From Mycobacterium intracellulare ATCC 13950 (lineage in GTDB: Bacteria; Actinomycetota; Actinomycetes; Mycobacteriales; Mycobacteriaceae), in contig NC_016946.1 of NCBI RefSeq assembly GCF_000277125.1, positions 3,534,001-3,598,000 of the forward strand: a stretch of DNA of 64,000 nt, in the 5' to 3' direction. The notes under the pieces were generated by a model, which worked only from the letters and a program-made list of their open reading frames with translations, was not told where the DNA came from and searched no databases. This document shows positions 7,284 to 17,851 of this stretch, piece after piece. Made by a program: the position numbers and the translations under genes. Position 1 is the first letter of the stretch, and every line of letters starts with the position of its first letter.

Positions 7284-8792
7284 CTAGAAGGGCGGCGGCT
7301 CCCCGTCCCCCACGGCGTGAGTCGATTCGGAATACCAAGCGTACGAAGGCCTTTCAGCCAGGCGAGCCGTTCGGTTGTGTTTGCGTTCTGCTGCGATGCG
7401 GGTGGCGCGGTCTTGGGTGCGGGTGCGGCGGCGTTGGGGCATCATCGCGGTGCGCTGGGCGCAGTGGTTCGGGGGTGGGTCGGCTTCGGGGGCCGCGATC
7501 GCGCCGGTGGCCGCGCACAAGCTGGGAAACAACAGCGCGCTGCCCGGGGTGGTCACATAGGTGTGCCCGGCCGGGGAGGTGAAGATCAGCGTGCCATCGG
7601 GCAGCTGCTTTTCCTGCCAGCCCCAAAACGTTTTCACCAAATGATGCGTACGGCACAGCGCCTTGAGATTCGACGCATGCGTGGGCCCACCGGCGGCGTA
7701 GGGGATGGTGTGGTCCACATCGCAGGCGGTAGCCGGGCGATCACAGCCGGGCCAGCGACACGTCAGATCCCGACACCGCACAAAATCGGCCAGCGCCCGC
7801 GAGGGCACATACCCCGCCTCGGGTGGCGCGTCGCCGGGATGGGTCAACGGCACCAGTGTGGCCGAGGCCGCCAGCTCGGCGAGCACCTCCGGCGGGATCA
7901 ATCCCTCCGCGCCGATCTCGGCACCCGGCGTGGCGCCGGCGCCGGCCAGGGTGGCGTGTTCGCCGATCACATGGACAGTCACCGGGCCCGCGGCCCGCCC
8001 CCCGGCCGCACAATCCGCGCGCCCGCAGCGACACCCCAGCCGATCGGCGTCGGCGGCCAACGCCCCCAATGCATCAGCGCGGCGCTGCTCCCGAGTCCGT
8101 GGGTCATGCGCACACACCGTGGCCGCCAACCCATCCAGGCGCCGATCCAGCGCGTGGGCGTCCGGGGCGTACAGGGTGGCTTCCAGATGGGCCAGGCCAT
8201 CGCCCATGTCGGCCATCCACACCTGCCGGCCGGCCGCGCGCTCCTGGCGCCGCCGCACCGCATCCACATCAGCTTTGGCCACGACCTTGTCGACCTGGGC
8301 GGCCAACCGGCCCTGACTCAACGACGGCCACCGGCCCACATTGGCCGCCAACACCGCGTCCACCGAACGCAACACCTCGAGGTCGACGATCAAATCGGTG
8401 CGGAACACGATGGTCTGAAACATCCGGTAATCGATATCCCCGGCGGCAAACACCGCCCCCACTTTCGGCAGGCGTTCGCGCATCGCGCGGGCGTAGCGCA
8501 CCCGGCTCGCGGCCAGGCCCTGGCCGATCCGCAACTGCGCGCCCACCTCGGCGGCCACCGCCGCCTCGGTGTCCACCGCCCACTCCTCGGTCTCCGCACA
8601 GCGCGAGAGCCGGTAGGCAAACAACTCCCCGATCGCCACCAACTGCGCCGCGGCCGCCCGATTCTCCACCCGCGCCACAACCCCGAGGTGCTCCAACAAC
8701 GCCGCCGACTCCCGCGTCGACGACGGATGACAACGCTCAACGAGCTCATCAAGCTCCGCGATCACCGCACGCCGCCGCACCTCATCGAACAT
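7284..8792 (-). CDS. 13E12-repeat family HNH endonuclease-like protein (DUF222)
   Basis: This protein of about 502 residues belongs to the 13E12 repeat family that is multicopy in mycobacteria. The N-terminal DUF222 region fills about residues 20-310. The C-terminal HNH domain (about 345-395) shows C-R-W-P-G-C, the histidine pair DVDHTIP, an N-L-K-A-L-C and a final R-T-H-H, giving the CxxC...CxxH zinc frame. I chose ATG 8792 (MFDEVRRR) over a TTG at 8822. A perfect LexA box overlaps this ATG, which implies a short or absent leader and SOS control. In M. tuberculosis several 13E12 genes are known members of the LexA regulon. The nuclease activity and role are inferred from the family only. Confidence 0.85.
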   Translation of the reverse strand: MFDEVRRRAVIAELDELVERCHPSSTRESAALLEHLGVVARVENRAAAAQLVAIGELFAYRLSRCAETEEWAVDTEAAVAAEVGAQLRIGQGLAASRVRYARAMRERLPKVGAVFAAGDIDYRMFQTIVFRTDLIVDLEVLRSVDAVLAANVGRWPSLSQGRLAAQVDKVVAKADVDAVRRRQERAAGRQVWMADMGDGLAHLEATLYAPDAHALDRRLDGLAATVCAHDPRTREQRRADALGALAADADRLGCRCGRADCAAGGRAAGPVTVHVIGEHATLAGAGATPGAEIGAEGLIPPEVLAELAASATLVPLTHPGDAPPEAGYVPSRALADFVRCRDLTCRWPGCDRPATACDVDHTIPYAAGGPTHASNLKALCRTHHLVKTFWGWQEKQLPDGTLIFTSPAGHTYVTTPGSALLFPSLCAATGAIAAPEADPPPNHCAQRTAMMPQRRRTRTQDRATRIAAERKHNRTARLAERPSYAWYSESTHAVGDGEPPPF

Positions 8793-8800
8793 ACGTTCGA
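8785..8800. promoter_or_regulatory. SOS (LexA) box on the 13E12 start codon
   Basis: TCGAAC-ATAC-GTTCGA is a perfect match to the mycobacterial SOS box TCGAAC(N4)GTTCGA. It spans the ATG (8792-8790) of the 13E12 HNH gene on the minus strand, so LexA bound here would block initiation directly. Confidence 0.85.
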
Positions 8801-8846
8801 CTATGCCACAGGCAACCGACAAACCGCCTACCAGGCCCGAAACGGG

Positions 8847-10109
8847 CTACCGGCCCAGCCGCGCAAGCACGTCGGCGACAACGGTCTCCGAAGCGACGGC
8901 CGACTGCTCCCCCGTCCCGAGGTCCTTCACCCCGACCGTGCCGGCCTCGATATCGCGGTCGCCCAGCACCAGGGCGACCCGGGCGCCCGACCGGTCGGCC
9001 GCGCGCATCGCGCCCTTGAGCCCGCGGTCGCCGTAGGCCAGGTCGACGCGCACCCCGGCGGACCGCAGTTGACCGGCCAGCACCGCCAGCCGCAGCTTGG
9101 CCTGCTCGCTCAACGGCACCCCGAAGACCTCGCAGCGCGCCGCCGTCCCCACGCTCTTGCCCTCGGCCCGCAGCGCCAGCAGCGTGCGGTCCACGCCGAG
9201 CCCAAATCCGATGCCGGACAGGTCTTGTCCGCCGAGCTCGCGCATCAGGCCGTCGTAGCGGCCCCCGCCGCCGATGCCCGACTGCGCGCCCAGCCCGTCG
9301 TGCACGAACTCGAACGTGGTCTTGGTGTAGTAGTCCAGCCCGCGCACCATGCGCGGGTTGATGACGTAGGGCACCCCGAGCGCGTCCAGATGCGCCAGGA
9401 CGGTGTCGAAGTGCTGCTTGGCCGCATCGGACAGGTGGTCGAGCAGCACCGGCGCATCGGCCGTCATGGCCCGCACCTCGGGTCGCTTGTCGTCGAGGAC
9501 GCGCAGCGGGTTGATCTCGGCGCGCCGGCGCGTCTCGTCGTCAAGCGAGAGCCCAAACAGGAACTCCTGCAACAGTTCTCGATACGCCGGTCGGCAGCTG
9601 TCGTCGCCGAGCGAGGTGATCTCCAGCCGGAAGCCGTCGAGCCCCAGGGAGCGAAAACCCGCGTCGGCCACGGCGATGACCTCGGCGTCCAGGGCCGGGT
9701 CGTCGACGCCGATCGCCTCCACGCCGACCTGTTGCAGCTGGCGATAGCGGCCGGCCTGCGGGCGTTCGTAGCGGAAAAACGGTCCCGCGTAACAGAGTTT
9801 GACGGGCAACGCGCCGCGGTCCAATCCGTGTTCGATGACGGCGCGGACCACGCCGGCGGTCCCCTCGGGCCGCAGCGTCACCGAACGATCGCCGCGGTCG
9901 GCGAACGTGTACATCTCCTTGGACACCACGTCGGTGGACTCGCCCACGCCGCGCGCGAACAGCGCGGTGTCCTCGAAGATGGGCAGCTCGATATCGCCGT
10001 AACCGGCGCGGCGGGCGGCCCCGAGCAGTCCGTCGCGCACCGCGACGAACTGGGCCGAGTCCGGCGGGACGTAGTCGGGCACGCCCTTGGGCGCAGAAAA
10101 TTCCGCCAC
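8847..10109 (-). CDS. hisS: Histidyl-tRNA synthetase
   Basis: This 420-residue class II aminoacyl-tRNA synthetase charges tRNA-His in the cytoplasm. Motif 2 is the segment [15 protein letters not shown] (about 110-124), the histidine-specific loop is RGLDYYT (256-262), and motif 3 is GFGLGVDR (301-308). A C-terminal anticodon-binding domain covers about 325-420. The length is normal for the bacterial enzyme. The start is GTG at 10109, three bases after the stop of the upstream glyoxalase-like gene, so the two are probably one transcript, as in M. tuberculosis. Confidence 0.97.
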   Translation of the reverse strand: MAEFSAPKGVPDYVPPDSAQFVAVRDGLLGAARRAGYGDIELPIFEDTALFARGVGESTDVVSKEMYTFADRGDRSVTLRPEGTAGVVRAVIEHGLDRGALPVKLCYAGPFFRYERPQAGRYRQLQQVGVEAIGVDDPALDAEVIAVADAGFRSLGLDGFRLEITSLGDDSCRPAYRELLQEFLFGLSLDDETRRRAEINPLRVLDDKRPEVRAMTADAPVLLDHLSDAAKQHFDTVLAHLDALGVPYVINPRMVRGLDYYTKTTFEFVHDGLGAQSGIGGGGRYDGLMRELGGQDLSGIGFGLGVDRTLLALRAEGKSVGTAARCEVFGVPLSEQAKLRLAVLAGQLRSAGVRVDLAYGDRGLKGAMRAADRSGARVALVLGDRDIEAGTVGVKDLGTGEQSAVASETVVADVLARLGR

Positions 10110-10112
10110 CGG

Positions 10113-10778
10113 TTACAGGCCTTCGAGGAAGGGGTTGAGGCGCCGCTCGGCGCCGATGGTGGTGGCGTTGCCGTGCCCCGGCAGCACCACCGTCGCGTCG
10201 TCGAGCACCAGGAGTTTGTCGACGATCGAGGTCAGCAGGTCGCGCCCGCTGCCGCCGAACAGATCGGTGCGCCCGACCGACCGCTCGAACAGCGTGTCGC
10301 CGGTGAACACCAAGTCCTTGTCCCCGGTCACCCGGAACACCACCGATCCGCGCGTGTGCCCGGGGGTGTGGTCGACGTTGACCGTCACGCTGCCCAGGTC
10401 GAGCTTGTCGCCGTCGCGGTCGAGCTCGACGACCTGCTTGGGCTCCCGCCAGAAGGCGCCCGCCACCAGCTGCGCCAGCCGTGGGCCCAGGCCGTAGATC
10501 GGGTCTTTGAGCATGAACCTGTCCTCGGGATGGATGTAGGTCGGGCACCCGTAGGTGTCGGAAACCTTCTGCGCCGACCACATGTGGTCGATGTGCCCAT
10601 GGGTCAGCAGCACCGCCGCCGGCGTCAGCCGGTTCTCGTCCAGGATGCGCCGCAGCGGGGCCATCGCCCGCTGACCCGGATCCACGATGACGGCGTCCGT
10701 TCCCGGCCGCTCAGCCAGCACGTAGCAGTTGCACTGCAACATGCCGGCGGGAAATCCGGTGATCAACACGGATCCCAT
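10113..10778 (-). CDS. Glyoxalase II-like metallo-beta-lactamase fold hydrolase
   Basis: This 221-residue MBL-fold hydrolase is the Rv2581c counterpart. It has the binuclear metal motif THGHIDH, a downstream histidine in DHTPGHTRG, the aspartate in FTGDTLF and a final LPGHG histidine, as in hydroxyacylglutathione hydrolases. Mycobacteria lack glutathione, so the true substrate is probably another thioester or small lactone; that is inference. The start is set at ATG 10778 (MGSVLITGFPAG), which matches the family; an upstream in-frame GTG would only add weak sequence. It lies directly upstream of hisS with three bases between. Confidence 0.88.
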   Translation of the reverse strand: MGSVLITGFPAGMLQCNCYVLAERPGTDAVIVDPGQRAMAPLRRILDENRLTPAAVLLTHGHIDHMWSAQKVSDTYGCPTYIHPEDRFMLKDPIYGLGPRLAQLVAGAFWREPKQVVELDRDGDKLDLGSVTVNVDHTPGHTRGSVVFRVTGDKDLVFTGDTLFERSVGRTDLFGGSGRDLLTSIVDKLLVLDDATVVLPGHGNATTIGAERRLNPFLEGL

Positions 10779-10795
10779 TTTCCCATGGGGCCCAC

Positions 10796-10826
10796 TTGAC
10801 ACGAGTCGCGGCGCCCACATTAGCCT
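10796..10826 (+). promoter_or_regulatory. Candidate sigma-A-like promoter of ppiB
   Basis: TTGACA at 10796-10801 is a consensus -35 hexamer. TAGCCT at 10821-10826 fits the mycobacterial TANNNT -10 pattern with a 19-bp spacer, slightly long. It would give a short leader to the ppiB start at 10885. Assigned by eye. Confidence 0.35.
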
Positions 10827-10884
10827 GAGCTGGCCACCTCACGGGTTTATGGGGCTCCGATCCAATCATGGAGGCATAGCGGCC

Positions 10885-11775
10885 GTGCCGACCAACGAAC
10901 AACGACGTGCCAACGCCAAGCGCAAGCTCGAACGCCAGCTGGAGCGGCGCGCGAAGCAAGCCAAGACGCGCCGGATCGTGTTGATCGCGGCCGGCTCGAT
11001 CGTGGCCGTGGCCGTGGTCGTGGCGGTGGTCCTGACGATCGTCAACACCAAGCACGAACACAAGAGCAACACCGCGGCGACGACGACCAGCAGCAGCTCG
11101 CCGGAAAGCACGACGCCCGCCGGGCCCGCGCCGTCCGCCCCGCCGTTGCCGGCGTTCAAGCCGTCGGCCGAAGTCGGCGCCAACTGTCAATACCCGGCAA
11201 CACCGGAGCCCGCGGCCAAGCAGGTCAAGCCGCCGCGCACCGGCAAGGTGCCGACCGATCCGGCGCAGGTGAGCGTCAGCATGGTGACCAACCAGGGCCA
11301 CATCGGCCTGATGCTGGCCAACAACGAATCACCTTGCACCGTCAACAGTTTCGCGAGCCTGGTCGGCCAGAAATACTTCGACAACACCAAATGCCACCGG
11401 CTGACCACCTCACCGGGGCTGGGCGTCTTGCAGTGCGGCGACCCCAAGGGCGAAGGCACGGGCGGCCCGGGCTACCAATTCGCCAACGAATACCCCACCG
11501 ACCAGTACCCGCCGAACGACCCCAAGGCGCAGGAGCCCGTCCTCTACCCGCGCGGCACCCTGGCCATGGCCAACGCCGGGCCCGGCACCAACGGCAGCCA
11601 ATTCTTCATGGTCTACAAGGACTCCCAGCTGCCGCCGCAATACACCGTGTTCGGCACCATCCAGCCCGACGGGCTCGCCACCCTGGACAAGATCGCCAAG
11701 GCCGGCGTCGCCGGCGGCGGCGAGGACGGGGCACCCGCGACCGAGGTCACCATCACCTCGGTGCTGCTCGACTGA
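10885..11775 (+). CDS. ppiB: Membrane-anchored peptidyl-prolyl cis-trans isomerase (cyclophilin type)
   Basis: This 296-residue protein is a cyclophilin that catalyses proline isomerisation. A basic N-terminus (R-R-A-N-A-K-R-K-L-E-R-Q-L-E-R-R) precedes a single membrane helix (about residues 33-55), a Ser/Thr/Pro linker and a C-terminal cyclophilin domain from about 125. The domain shows CHRLTTSPGLGVLQCGDPKG and GSQFFMVY, close to the cyclophilin active-site blocks. The start is GTG at 10885, chosen because the protein then begins V-P-T-N-E-Q-R-R as in Rv2582. The topology places the catalytic domain outside the membrane. Confidence 0.93.
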   Translation: MPTNEQRRANAKRKLERQLERRAKQAKTRRIVLIAAGSIVAVAVVVAVVLTIVNTKHEHKSNTAATTTSSSSPESTTPAGPAPSAPPLPAFKPSAEVGANCQYPATPEPAAKQVKPPRTGKVPTDPAQVSVSMVTNQGHIGLMLANNESPCTVNSFASLVGQKYFDNTKCHRLTTSPGLGVLQCGDPKGEGTGGPGYQFANEYPTDQYPPNDPKAQEPVLYPRGTLAMANAGPGTNGSQFFMVYKDSQLPPQYTVFGTIQPDGLATLDKIAKAGVAGGGEDGAPATEVTITSVLLD

Positions 11776-11787
11776 GTCCGAGCGGGC

Positions 11788-14166
11788 TCAGGCCGCCGAC
11801 GTCACGCGGTAGACGTCGTACACGCCCTCGACGTTGCGCACCACGTTCAGCAGGTGGCCGAGGTGCTTGGGGTCACCCATCTCAAAGGTGAACCGGCTGA
11901 TGGCAACTCGATCACCGGACGTGGTCACAGACGCGGACAGGATGTTGACCTTCTCATCGGCCAGCACGCGCGTGACGTCCGACAGCAGCCGGTGCCGGTC
12001 GAGCGCCTCGACCTGAATGGCCACCAGGAACACCGACGACGGCGACGGCGCCCAGTGCACCTCGATGATGCGCTCGGACTGCTGCTGCAGCGAGGCGGCG
12101 TTGGTGCAGTCGGTGCGGTGCACGCTGACCCCGCCGCCGCGGGTGACGAACCCCATGATCTGGTCGCCGGGCACCGGCGTGCAGCACTTCGCCAGCTTGG
12201 TCAGCACGCCCGGGGCACCCGGGACCGAGACCCCGACGTCGTCGCTGCTGCGCGGGCGCCGCAGCATGGTCGTCGGGGTGGACCGTTCGGCGAGGTCTTC
12301 TTCGGCCTGGTCGATGCCGCCGAGTTCGGCCAGCAGCCGCTGCACGACGTGGCGGGCCGACACGTGCCCCTCACCGATCGCCGTGTAGAGGGCGGACACG
12401 TCGAGGTAGTGCAGCTCGCGGGCCACCGCCGACAGGGTCTCGCCATTGACCAAGCGCTGCAACGGAAGTCCCCCGCGACGCACCTCGCGTGCCATCGCGT
12501 CCTTACCGGCCTCCAGCGCCTCCTCGCGGCGCTCCTTGGCGAACCACTGCCGGATCTTGGCCTTGGCGCGCGGCGACACCACGAACTGCTGCCAGTCCCG
12601 CGACGGCCCGGCGGTGGCCGCCTTCGACGTGAAAACCTCTACGACTTCCCCGTTTTCCAGCTTGCGTTCCAGAGCCACCAGCCGCCCGTTGACCCGGGCG
12701 CCGATGCAGCGGTGGCCGACCTCGGTGTGCACGGCGTAGGCGAAGTCCACCGGCGTGGAGCCGGTCGGCAGGGTGATGACGTCGCCCTTGGGGGTGAAGA
12801 CGAAGATCTCTTGTACCGCAAGGTCATACCGCAACGATTCGAGGAATTCGCCGGGGTCGGCGGCCTCCCGTTGCCAATCGAGCAACTGGCGCATCCACGC
12901 CATGTCGTCGATCTCGGCGGCGGCGTGCGGATGCGGAACGCCATTGCGCCCCTTGGCCTCCTTGTAGCGCCAGTGCGCGGCGATGCCGTACTCGGCGGTG
13001 CGGTGCATGTCGCGGGTGCGGATCTGCACCTCCAGCGGCTTGCCCTCGGGGCCGACGACCGTGGTGTGCAGTGACTGGTACACGCCGTACCGGGGCTGGG
13101 CGATGTAGTCCTTGAACCGGCCGGCCATCGGCTGCCACAGCGAATGCACCACGCCCACAGCGGCATAGCAGTCCCGGATCTCGTCGCACAGGATGCGGAT
13201 GCCGACGAGGTCGTGGATGTCGTCGAAGTCGCGGCCTTTGACGATCATCTTCTGGTAGATCGACCAGTAGTGCTTGGGGCGGCCCTCCACCGTCGCCTTG
13301 ATCTTCGACGCGCCCAGCGTGCTGACGATCTCGGCGCGGACCTTGGCCAGGTAGGTGTCGCGCGACGGCGCGCGCCCGGCGACCAGCCGGACGATCTCCT
13401 CGTACTTCTTGGGATGCAGGATCGCGAACGACAGGTCTTCCAGCTCCCACTTGACGCTGGCCATGCCCAGCCGATGCGCAAGGGGCGCAATGACTTCCAG
13501 CGTCTCGCGCGCCTTGCGGGCCTGCTTCTCCGGCGGCAGGAACCGCATGGTGCGCATGTTGTGCAGCCGGTCGGCCACCTTGATCACCAGCACGCGGGGA
13601 TCGCGCGCCATCGCGGTGATCATCTTGCGGATCGTCTCGCCCTCGGCGGCGCTGCCCAGCACCACCCGATCCAGCTTGGTCACACCGTCGACGAGATGGC
13701 CGACCTCTTCGCCGAATTCCTCGCTCAAGGCGTCCAGGGTGTAGCCGGTGTCCTCGACGGTGTCGTGCAGCAGCGCGGCCACCAAAGTCGTGGTGTCCAT
13801 GCCCAATTCGGCCAGGATGGTGGCGACGGCCAGCGGGTGGGTGATGTACGGGTCGCCCGAGTGGCGCAACTGGGTGGCGTGGCGCTGGTCGGCGACCTCG
13901 AAGGCGCGCTGCAGCATCGACACGTTCGCCTTCGGGTAGATCTCCCGGTGCACCGCCACCAGCGGTTCGAGCACCGGGTTGAGCGTGCTGCGCTGCGCGG
14001 TCATCCGCCGGGCCAGCCGCGCCCGGACCCGCCGCGACGCGCTGCTGGACGTCTTCAGGGACTCGGTCGGCGGCTCCGGCGCCTCCATGGGCTGCGTGAT
14101 GGCCGGCGGCTCCGTGACTTTGGTGGGCGCGTCGAGCGCCTGGGACGCGCTGTTGTCATCCGCCAC
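11788..14166 (-). CDS. relA: Bifunctional (p)ppGpp synthetase/hydrolase (Rel)
   Basis: This 792-residue long RSH protein makes and degrades the alarmone (p)ppGpp in the stringent response. Domains run HD hydrolase (about 90-205, with H109 and HDTVED at 134-139), synthetase (about 285-400, with [12 protein letters not shown] and DLVGIRILC), TGS (about 450-512) and a C-terminal ACT domain (about 715-790). The HD residues are intact, so both activities are expected, as for the single Rel of M. tuberculosis (Rv2583c). The GTG start at 14166 has a strong ribosome site GGAGGTGACC upstream. The gene follows apt on the same strand after a 135-bp gap. Confidence 0.97.
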   Translation of the reverse strand: MADDNSASQALDAPTKVTEPPAITQPMEAPEPPTESLKTSSSASRRVRARLARRMTAQRSTLNPVLEPLVAVHREIYPKANVSMLQRAFEVADQRHATQLRHSGDPYITHPLAVATILAELGMDTTTLVAALLHDTVEDTGYTLDALSEEFGEEVGHLVDGVTKLDRVVLGSAAEGETIRKMITAMARDPRVLVIKVADRLHNMRTMRFLPPEKQARKARETLEVIAPLAHRLGMASVKWELEDLSFAILHPKKYEEIVRLVAGRAPSRDTYLAKVRAEIVSTLGASKIKATVEGRPKHYWSIYQKMIVKGRDFDDIHDLVGIRILCDEIRDCYAAVGVVHSLWQPMAGRFKDYIAQPRYGVYQSLHTTVVGPEGKPLEVQIRTRDMHRTAEYGIAAHWRYKEAKGRNGVPHPHAAAEIDDMAWMRQLLDWQREAADPGEFLESLRYDLAVQEIFVFTPKGDVITLPTGSTPVDFAYAVHTEVGHRCIGARVNGRLVALERKLENGEVVEVFTSKAATAGPSRDWQQFVVSPRAKAKIRQWFAKERREEALEAGKDAMAREVRRGGLPLQRLVNGETLSAVARELHYLDVSALYTAIGEGHVSARHVVQRLLAELGGIDQAEEDLAERSTPTTMLRRPRSSDDVGVSVPGAPGVLTKLAKCCTPVPGDQIMGFVTRGGGVSVHRTDCTNAASLQQQSERIIEVHWAPSPSSVFLVAIQVEALDRHRLLSDVTRVLADEKVNILSASVTTSGDRVAISRFTFEMGDPKHLGHLLNVVRNVEGVYDVYRVTSAA

Positions 14167-14301
14167 GTGTGGTCACCTCCGAATTCGAGGATACGTCCTC
14201 TCGATCCGATGACCCGGCTCCTGCTCGCGCCGTCCCCGTCGCCGCTCCGCGGCCGGGAGGTACCCCCGTCGCGGCGCGCACCGCCGCCGGAGGCGAGAGC
14301 G

Positions 14302-14844
14302 CTACTCGCACATCAGGCTGTGCACCGGCAGCGGCGCGACCGCGTCCCGGCCGCCCAACCCACCGAGTTCGAACAGCACCGCCGCCGCCACCACGTTCGC
14401 CCCGGCGCGCTCGAGCAGCCGGGCCGACGCCGCCAGGGTGCCGCCGGTGGCCAGCACGTCGTCGACGATCACCACGTTGCGTCCGCGCAGGTCAATGCCC
14501 TCGCCGGGGATCTCCAGCGTGGCGGTGCCGTATTCCAGGTCGTACCGCTCGGCGTGTACCGGCGGCGGCAACTTCCCGGCCTTGCGGATGGCCAACACGC
14601 CCGTGCTTAGCCGGTCGGCGACGGCCGCGGCCACCAAAAACCCCCGGGCCTCGATGCCGGCCACCAGATCGGCGCCGGACGCGAGCTCGGCCACCGCTCC
14701 GGTGATCGCCGTCATCGCCGTCGCGTCGGCGAACACCGGGGTGAGGTCCTTGAACTGGATCCCGGGCTTGGGGAAGTCGGCCACCTTGCGCGTCAGCGAC
14801 GCGATGAGCTCCGCCACGGGCGTCCGCCCGCCGACGTCCGTCAC
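14302..14844 (-). CDS. apt: Adenine phosphoribosyltransferase
   Basis: This 180-residue type I phosphoribosyltransferase salvages adenine to AMP using PRPP. The PRPP-binding motif [13 protein letters not shown] is intact near residue 127, and the family signature [13 protein letters not shown] lies near 24-36. The start is GTG at 14844, seven bases past the stop of the upstream lipoprotein gene. Gene order secD-secF-lipoprotein-apt-relA is conserved in mycobacteria. The coupling of a purine salvage enzyme to relA may link nucleotide supply to the stringent response, but that is inference. Confidence 0.96.
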   Translation of the reverse strand: MTDVGGRTPVAELIASLTRKVADFPKPGIQFKDLTPVFADATAMTAITGAVAELASGADLVAGIEARGFLVAAAVADRLSTGVLAIRKAGKLPPPVHAERYDLEYGTATLEIPGEGIDLRGRNVVIVDDVLATGGTLAASARLLERAGANVVAAAVLFELGGLGGRDAVAPLPVHSLMCE

Positions 14845-14851
14845 GGCAACC

Positions 14852-16543
14852 TCACTGCACCAGGGCCCATCGGTCCATGTTCCAGCCCACGCCCCACCGG
14901 GTCGGGTTGTTGCTCACCGCGTACATCTTCTTGGACATCAGCAACGTGCGCTGCTGCCGGTACAGCGGCAGGGTGGGCATGTCGCCCCACAGGATCGGCG
15001 CGGTTTCGGCCAGCAGCCTGACGCGCTCGGCGGCATCGGCGGACACCGCCAGCGCCCCGATCGCGCTGTCAACCTGGGGATTGCTGTATCCGGACAGGTT
15101 GTTGCCGTTGCCGGTGTGCAGGGCGTACGCGTCCAGCGCCGAGGACCCCGTCGAACCGCTGCCGGTCGCGCCGCCGGTGCTGGCCAGCAACGCGTCGATC
15201 TTCCCGTCCCGCAACGCCCGCGGGCCCGAGCTGTCCAGCGTGACGCCGGTGACCGTGATCCCGGCCGCGGCGCACGATTTGGTGATGACGCCCACGTTGA
15301 CCGCGAGCCGCGCGTTGGGCCCCTGGTAGCCGATCCGCAACGCCAGCGGCGCACCGCCCAGCGCGTTGCGCGCGGCGACCGGATCCGCCTTGCCGAACGG
15401 GCCGGCTTCGGCGGCCCCGTCGGCCGCGGTGACGGCGTCGTCACCGGCCGGGCTGAGGCGTGAATTGGCGATCGGCGTCCCCGCGTCGTGGGCCAGCGCG
15501 TCGCGCGGCGTGCACAGCGCGACGGCCCGGCGCGCCTTGGGCGCCGCCAGCGGCCCCTGCGGGGCGAAGAACAGCTGCTCGATGCCGTCGGACGGGGCAT
15601 CCGAGCGCTCGTAGTTGTCGGGCGTGGCCAGCGTTCCCGACGAGCCCGCGGCGACGTCGACCACGTCGACGGTGCGGTTGTTGACCCGGTCCTGGATGTC
15701 GGGCCCCTGCGGCCACACCGTGATCCGCTTGGTGATGGCCCGCGGCCCCCACCACCGGTCGTTGGCGACGAGCACCACCGCCCCGCCCTCCAGGACGGAC
15801 CCGATCTTGTAGGGCCCCGACGACGGAAAGCGCTTGAGGTCGACACCGGGTTTGAGGTCCCAGATGGTGTTCCACAGCTTCGCGATCTGCTGCACCAGCG
15901 GCGCGTTGTGGCTGAGCAGCGCCGCGGTCACGTCGACGTTGAGCTGGTCGGCGATGACGTGCGAGGGCATCAGCGAGGTCGCGGTGAACAGCTGGTTGTA
16001 GTCGACGACGCCGCGGTCCGGGACGAACGACACCCGCGCCTTCTTCTGCCCGGGGATGCACTCGACGTTGGCGATGTCGATATAGCCGCCCTGAGTGGCC
16101 GCATCGAATTCCGGGAAGCGGCCGGACTGGGCCGCCCACGCGAGCACGATGTCGTCGCAGGTCAACGGCTTGCCGTCGGAGTAGACGGCGTTGTCGGCGA
16201 TCTGGTAGTCGAGCACCAGCGGCGTGCCGCCGACCACCGAAACGGTGCCGAAGTCGCGGTCGGCGACGATCTGCCCGCCCGGCCCGTGGTAGCTGAACCC
16301 GGTGAGCGTGCGGGCGAAGGCCTGCGCGCCGGCCGAGGCGGCGCCGGCGACGGTGTTGGTGTTGTAGGTGCTCAGCGGGCCGTCGACCACGTAATCGAGC
16401 TCGGAGGCGGCGCTACCGGCGCACGCGGTCACCACGAAACCCGCGACCAGCGCCACCGCCAGCCCGGCGCTGATCCACAGCGCGATATTGTGCCGGCCGG
16501 TTAGCGCGCCATCGGCCCCAGTTCCCCGGTACCTGGTGGCCAT
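14852..16543 (-). CDS. Substrate-binding lipoprotein, SBP family 5 (DppA-like)
   Basis: This 563-residue exported lipoprotein resembles the extracellular peptide-binding component of ABC transporters (Rv2585c counterpart). A hydrophobic N-terminal segment (about 19-40) ends in the lipobox V-T-A-C41, so Cys41 should be acylated. The family 5 fold is supported by [12 protein letters not shown] and by [10 protein letters not shown] with L-V-A-N-D-R-W-W-G. The ATG at 16543 lies five bases after the secF stop; an open frame further upstream is only shadow of secF. No transporter permease or ATPase is adjacent. Ligand unknown. Confidence 0.9.
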   Translation of the reverse strand: MATRYRGTGADGALTGRHNIALWISAGLAVALVAGFVVTACAGSAASELDYVVDGPLSTYNTNTVAGAASAGAQAFARTLTGFSYHGPGGQIVADRDFGTVSVVGGTPLVLDYQIADNAVYSDGKPLTCDDIVLAWAAQSGRFPEFDAATQGGYIDIANVECIPGQKKARVSFVPDRGVVDYNQLFTATSLMPSHVIADQLNVDVTAALLSHNAPLVQQIAKLWNTIWDLKPGVDLKRFPSSGPYKIGSVLEGGAVVLVANDRWWGPRAITKRITVWPQGPDIQDRVNNRTVDVVDVAAGSSGTLATPDNYERSDAPSDGIEQLFFAPQGPLAAPKARRAVALCTPRDALAHDAGTPIANSRLSPAGDDAVTAADGAAEAGPFGKADPVAARNALGGAPLALRIGYQGPNARLAVNVGVITKSCAAAGITVTGVTLDSSGPRALRDGKIDALLASTGGATGSGSTGSSALDAYALHTGNGNNLSGYSNPQVDSAIGALAVSADAAERVRLLAETAPILWGDMPTLPLYRQQRTLLMSKKMYAVSNNPTRWGVGWNMDRWALVQ

Positions 16544-16548
16544 CGCGT

Positions 16549-17847
16549 CTACCGCCGGCCGACGTTCCGCTTGCCGGTGGGACGACGAGTCCCGGTCGGC
16601 CGCACGGGACGGGCCCCCGGCGCAGGCTTGCTCGGTGCGGGCTTGGACGGCCCCGACGGCCTCGACGCCGATTCGGCGGCGTCGGCCTTGGCATCCTCGT
16701 CGGGGACGTCGGCGACGTCGTCGGCGTCCGGCGCGTTCTCGGCACCCGCGCGCGCACCGCCGGCGCGCCGCCGCAGGACGCGGCGGGTGTGGGTGCGCAC
16801 CAACTCGGTGCGTTCCCGCATGCTGACCAGCAGCGGCGTGGCGAAGAAGATCGAGGAGTAGGTGCCGACGATGATGCCGATCAACTGCACCAGCGCCAGG
16901 TCCTTCAGGGTGCCGACACCCAGCAGCCACACCGCCACCACCATCAGCGCCAGCACCGGCAGCACGCCGATCAGGCTGGTGTTGATGGACCGCATGAACG
17001 TCTGGTTGATCGCCAGGTTGGCCTCTTCGGCGAAGGTGCGCTTGGGTTTGTGCTGGAAGCCGTGGGTGTTCTCCTCGACCTTGTCGAACACGATGACGGT
17101 GTCGTAGAGGGAGAAACCGAGGATCGTCAGCAGGCCGATGACGGTGGCCGGGGTGACCTCGAAGCCCACCAGCGAGTACACGCCGGCCGTCACGGCCAGG
17201 TCGAAGAACATCGCCGCGATCGCGGCCAGCGTCATGTACCGCTCGTAGCGGACCGTGATGTACACGCCGACCAGCGCCAGGAATACCACCAGCGCGAACA
17301 GCGCCTTCATGGTGATCTGGTCGCCCCAGGTCTCGGAGACCGCCGAGTCGCTGATGGCCTGCTTGCTGGGCTTGCCGTCGGGGCCCTTGGGTCCGAACGC
17401 GTCGAACAACGCGTTGCGCAGCTTGGTCGTCTGGTCGTTGGACAGCGTCTCGGAGCGAATCTGCACGGTCGCCGCCGCGCCGTTGCCGACGACGACCACC
17501 GATTCCGCATCGTTGCCGAGGGTCTTGCGGAACACGTCCTGGACCTGGGAGGTGTGCACCGTGCCGTGCGTCCCGTTGGCGGGCATCGACACCGTGGTAC
17601 CGCCGTTGAAGTCGATGCCGAAGCTGAAGCCCCGCAACAGGATGGACAGCAGCGCGACCGCGACGATCGCGCCGCTGATGCCGAACCACAACCGCCGCCG
17701 TCCGACCACCTCGAACGCGCCGGTGCCGGTGTAGAGGCGCGACAGGAAGCTGTGGTGCGGCGCCCCGGCGGTGCCGGCGGCGCTGGCGGTCAATTCGGTT
17801 GTGCCTGCCGAGGTTTCGGTGATCTCGGTCGCGTCATTGGAGGCCAT
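16549..17847 (-). CDS. secF: Protein translocase subunit SecF
   Basis: This 432-residue inner-membrane protein forms the SecDF complex with SecD and uses the proton gradient to help SecYEG complete export. It has six membrane helices: one near residue 50, then a periplasmic domain, then five between about 185 and 345. The conserved SecF signature G-F-S-L-Y-D-T-V-I-V-F-D lies in helix 4. The C-terminal tail beyond 350 is a charged, Pro/Ala-rich extension. ATG 17847 is preferred to an adjacent GTG at 17850 because relatives begin M-A-S. It lies four bases after the secD stop. Confidence 0.95.
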   Translation of the reverse strand: MASNDATEITETSAGTTELTASAAGTAGAPHHSFLSRLYTGTGAFEVVGRRRLWFGISGAIVAVALLSILLRGFSFGIDFNGGTTVSMPANGTHGTVHTSQVQDVFRKTLGNDAESVVVVGNGAAATVQIRSETLSNDQTTKLRNALFDAFGPKGPDGKPSKQAISDSAVSETWGDQITMKALFALVVFLALVGVYITVRYERYMTLAAIAAMFFDLAVTAGVYSLVGFEVTPATVIGLLTILGFSLYDTVIVFDKVEENTHGFQHKPKRTFAEEANLAINQTFMRSINTSLIGVLPVLALMVVAVWLLGVGTLKDLALVQLIGIIVGTYSSIFFATPLLVSMRERTELVRTHTRRVLRRRAGGARAGAENAPDADDVADVPDEDAKADAAESASRPSGPSKPAPSKPAPGARPVRPTGTRRPTGKRNVGRR

Positions 17848-17851
17848 CACG

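Noticed and set aside
7317..10799. Open frame of over 1100 codons antisense to the 13E12 gene, hisS and the glyoxalase-like gene
   Set aside because: It crosses three well-supported genes on the opposite strand and its product is low-complexity Arg/Gly/His sequence.
14852..17689. Single 945-codon gene covering the lipoprotein and secF region
   Set aside because: Only the part from 16543 downstream has a signal sequence and SBP motifs; the upstream part is a shadow of secF.
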